NCBI GenBank assembly: GCA_019321725.1
Contig: CM033113.1
Coordinates: 1,612,001 to 1,676,000 of the forward strand
Length of the DNA stretch: 64,000 bases
Reading direction: 5' to 3'
DNA from: Paulownia fortunei
Taxonomy: Eukaryota; Streptophyta; Magnoliopsida; Lamiales; Paulowniaceae
The position numbers and the translations under genes are program-made. Shown here in pieces: positions 61,981 through 64,000 of this stretch; position 1 is the stretch's first letter; every line of letters starts with the position of its first letter. The notes under the pieces are model-generated. The model was not told the DNA's origin, ran no database searches, and saw only the letters and a list, made by a program, of their open reading frames with translations.

Positions 61981-63068
61981 TGGGTTAATTCAACTTTACC
62001 CATATATTTTGTTAAGTATCATTTTATTCCTTATACTTTCAATTATCTCACTTTACTTTATTGTACTCTTATTTTATGTCATTTTATCATTTTATACTCT
62101 CATTATCTCATTTTGCCCCCCCTATACTCTAAAAAAATCTACCAAATAATTTTTACTTATTATTTATAGTAAAATTACTTTAAATATTTTAAAATTAATA
62201 TATATATATATTCTAATAAATTTTTAATTTAATTGATTAATACTTTAAATTAAATTTATTTGAAATTTATTGTACTTACATTTTAATAGTTATTTTTTAA
62301 TTTAACATAGTTTCTATTAAATTAGTATATAGTAAAATATAATTTTTTTATTATTAATATAATTATCATCAATTAATAGAAATTATGTTAAATCCTAAAA
62401 ATTATAATCAAGTAATAGTAATAAAATCAAATACTAAATTGACTGTGATTTTTTAAAATATAACACAATATCTATTAAATTACGATAATTTAACTATTTA
62501 TAATTTATTTAATAGTACTAAATGATACCTAAAAATAATTTTTTTGAATTTAACGTAGTTTTTATGAAATTTTAAGAATTCCAATAACAACGGGAAGATT
62601 ATTACTACTATTTTATGCATTTAAAAAATTTAGAAATATGTTATATATTTTTTATATTTATGACAAGTAGAAAAATTATAAATAAAATGTATTAGCTAAT
62701 AAAAAATATCATATGATATAAAAATTTAATAGGAACTATATTTTTAAAAAATAGTTATTAAAATTTAAGGATAATAAAATTTCAAATGAGTTTAATGTTA
62801 AATGTTATTAATTAAGTTGAAAATGTATTAAAATATAAATACGAGTCTATTAATTTTTTAATTTTTTAAAGTAATATTACTATAAATAATTGGTAGGGGT
62901 AATTTGGTTAATTTTTTAAGAGTACAAGTAAGTAAAATGAGACAATTAAAATATAATATAAAAAAGTGAGATAGAATGAAAATATAATGTGGTAAAGTAA
63001 GACAATTGATAGTATAGATGATAAATATATATTCAATAAAAATAGAAGGGGTAAAGTGAGATTAATCA
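61981..63068. mobile_element. Fold-back element with long inverted arms (about 1.1 kb)
   Basis: The left arm starts TGGGTTAATTCAACTTTACC (61981). The right arm, read on the other strand from 63068, starts TGATTAATCTCACTTTACCC. They remain alignable for roughly 350 bases, sharing TTGTACTCTTA, CCAAATTA/CCAAATAA, TTATTTATAGTAA and ATTTGAAATTT blocks in the same order. Little unique sequence separates the arms. There is no coding capacity. The flanks are T-rich, so a target-site duplication cannot be resolved. Confidence 0.75.
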
Positions 63069-64000
63069 TTTTTTTTAAGTCAACGTATACGCTTACTCAC
63101 ACACATTAGGTCGAATTCCCAACCTTCCATGCAATGGTGAGACTTCCATGCAAGGGTGAGTGACGGTAGTATAAGACGAAATTACAAGTATTTTTATATC
63201 ATAAATAGATGTTAAATATATAAAATATCTTTTTAAATAAAAAATTGATTAGGAATCACGTACATTTAATAAATCATAAGTAGCTTTTGATTTTGTAAAC
63301 ATCCCAAGCTCCCTACCCCAACAAACATATTGTATTTATCTAATAATTTGGAAGTAAAAGTCTCCAATCTCCATCACATACTCAAGTTGATTGCCCCTGA
63401 CCCCTTCTTATCTTTTTTTCCTTTCTTGAAAATGCAATAATTGATTTTTCTTATAGATATACTCTCTCATCCATTATTAACAATGAGTGACAACTTTAGA
63501 CTAAATCACATAAATCGACGTGTATATTTTGTATTTTTTATCCCCTTTTTCCTGTCATCGTGGCCCTTCTTCTAAAGTTGAAGATTGAACTAAAATAGAC
63601 CTCTAATTGTGACAAATTTTAAAATATGAAATAATTAATATAAAAACACGAATTAAAGAGATGAAATTAATCCAGTTTGCTGGCTCATGCACAGTGGTCA
63701 ACTTTCTTGCATTATCTTTATCCAAAAAAAAAAAAAAAAGACTTATTACAGGTTGCATTAGTGCAGTACATGTCAAATTTGTGAAGTGCCAGATAACTTT
63801 TGGAATGGTTATTTTATTCCTAACTTTATTAATTTTGTCCTTAAAGTCAAGACTTTGACAATCCACTTTCCATTGTCAACGGTTTAAGCTATTATTAGTT
63901 CAGCTCCCAGTGGAATATTTATTTTTCCTCTCAATCTGCTTTAAATTCTGTAGGGTAGATGAGTAGGAAATGATTTTCCAATAGCCTATCAACAATTATA

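Larger units (their letters stand above)
59135..64000. other. Intergenic tail, AT-rich, transposon-derived
   Basis: After the CIPK23 promoter (roughly to 60060) there is no supported gene. The stretch holds a TA microsatellite (60084-60113), a nested pair of small inverted-repeat elements (60510-61390) and a fold-back element (61981-63068). From 63070 to the end I see only AT-rich sequence and a poly-A tract (63726-63739). Confidence 0.6.

Noticed and set aside
1..64000. CRISPR array, operon-like defence cluster or biosynthetic gene cluster
   Set aside because: All genes are ordinary intron-bearing plant genes with unrelated roles; no regularly spaced repeats or co-oriented enzyme set.

Overview
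This is 64 kb of plant nuclear DNA, from a eudicot. It is AT-rich, the genes carry many introns with plant-type splice sites, and the intergenic space is full of microsatellites, short inverted-repeat elements and retroelement scraps. The proteins are plant families: a group-6-type remorin, a P-class PPR protein, a plant J-domain protein, SPS3, a plastid mTERF and CIPK23. I cannot name the species. I rebuilt exons by hand from splice sites, reading phase and family resemblance; all intron phases close.

Layout. 1-556: last two exons of an unidentified + strand gene. 2792-6644 (-): remorin, 6 exons, 531 aa. 6645-13653: about 7 kb with no gene I can support, holding simple repeats and a possible MITE. 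13654-15103 (-): conserved plant protein of unknown function, 3 coding exons. 17992-23173 (-): metallo-beta-lactamase-fold hydrolase, 9 exons, 323 aa. 24612-27133 (+): PPR gene with about 17 motifs and a reading-frame break near its N-terminus. 27134-32990: no supported gene. 32991-36052: tandem duplication carrying RNase H-like retroelement remnants, followed by a TIR element to 36447. 37569-40425 (+): J-domain protein related to JAC1, 7 exons, 503 aa. 41964-51527 (-): solanesyl diphosphate synthase SPS3, 12 exons, 422 aa, with a 1.48 kb Mutator-like element in intron 6. 52646-53629 (-): mTERF protein, intronless. 54196-59134 (-): CIPK23, 15 exons, 468 aa, including a GC-AG intron. 59135-64000: AT-rich, with nested small elements and a roughly 1.1 kb fold-back element.

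Functionally these are independent plant housekeeping and signalling genes, not a pathway cluster. The main organising signal is ancestry. Remorin, hydrolase, PPR, J-protein and CIPK23 match, as I recall them, neighbours on Arabidopsis chromosome 1 (At1g30320 to At1g30270), so this looks like a conserved microsyntenic block into which SPS3 and the mTERF gene are interleaved. I found no CRISPR array, operon, rRNA or tRNA, and no new multi-gene system. The best leads are the Mutator-like element with 9-bp target duplications, the microhomology-bounded tandem duplication, the GC-AG intron at the kinase HRDLK junction, the PPR frame break and the long fold-back element.
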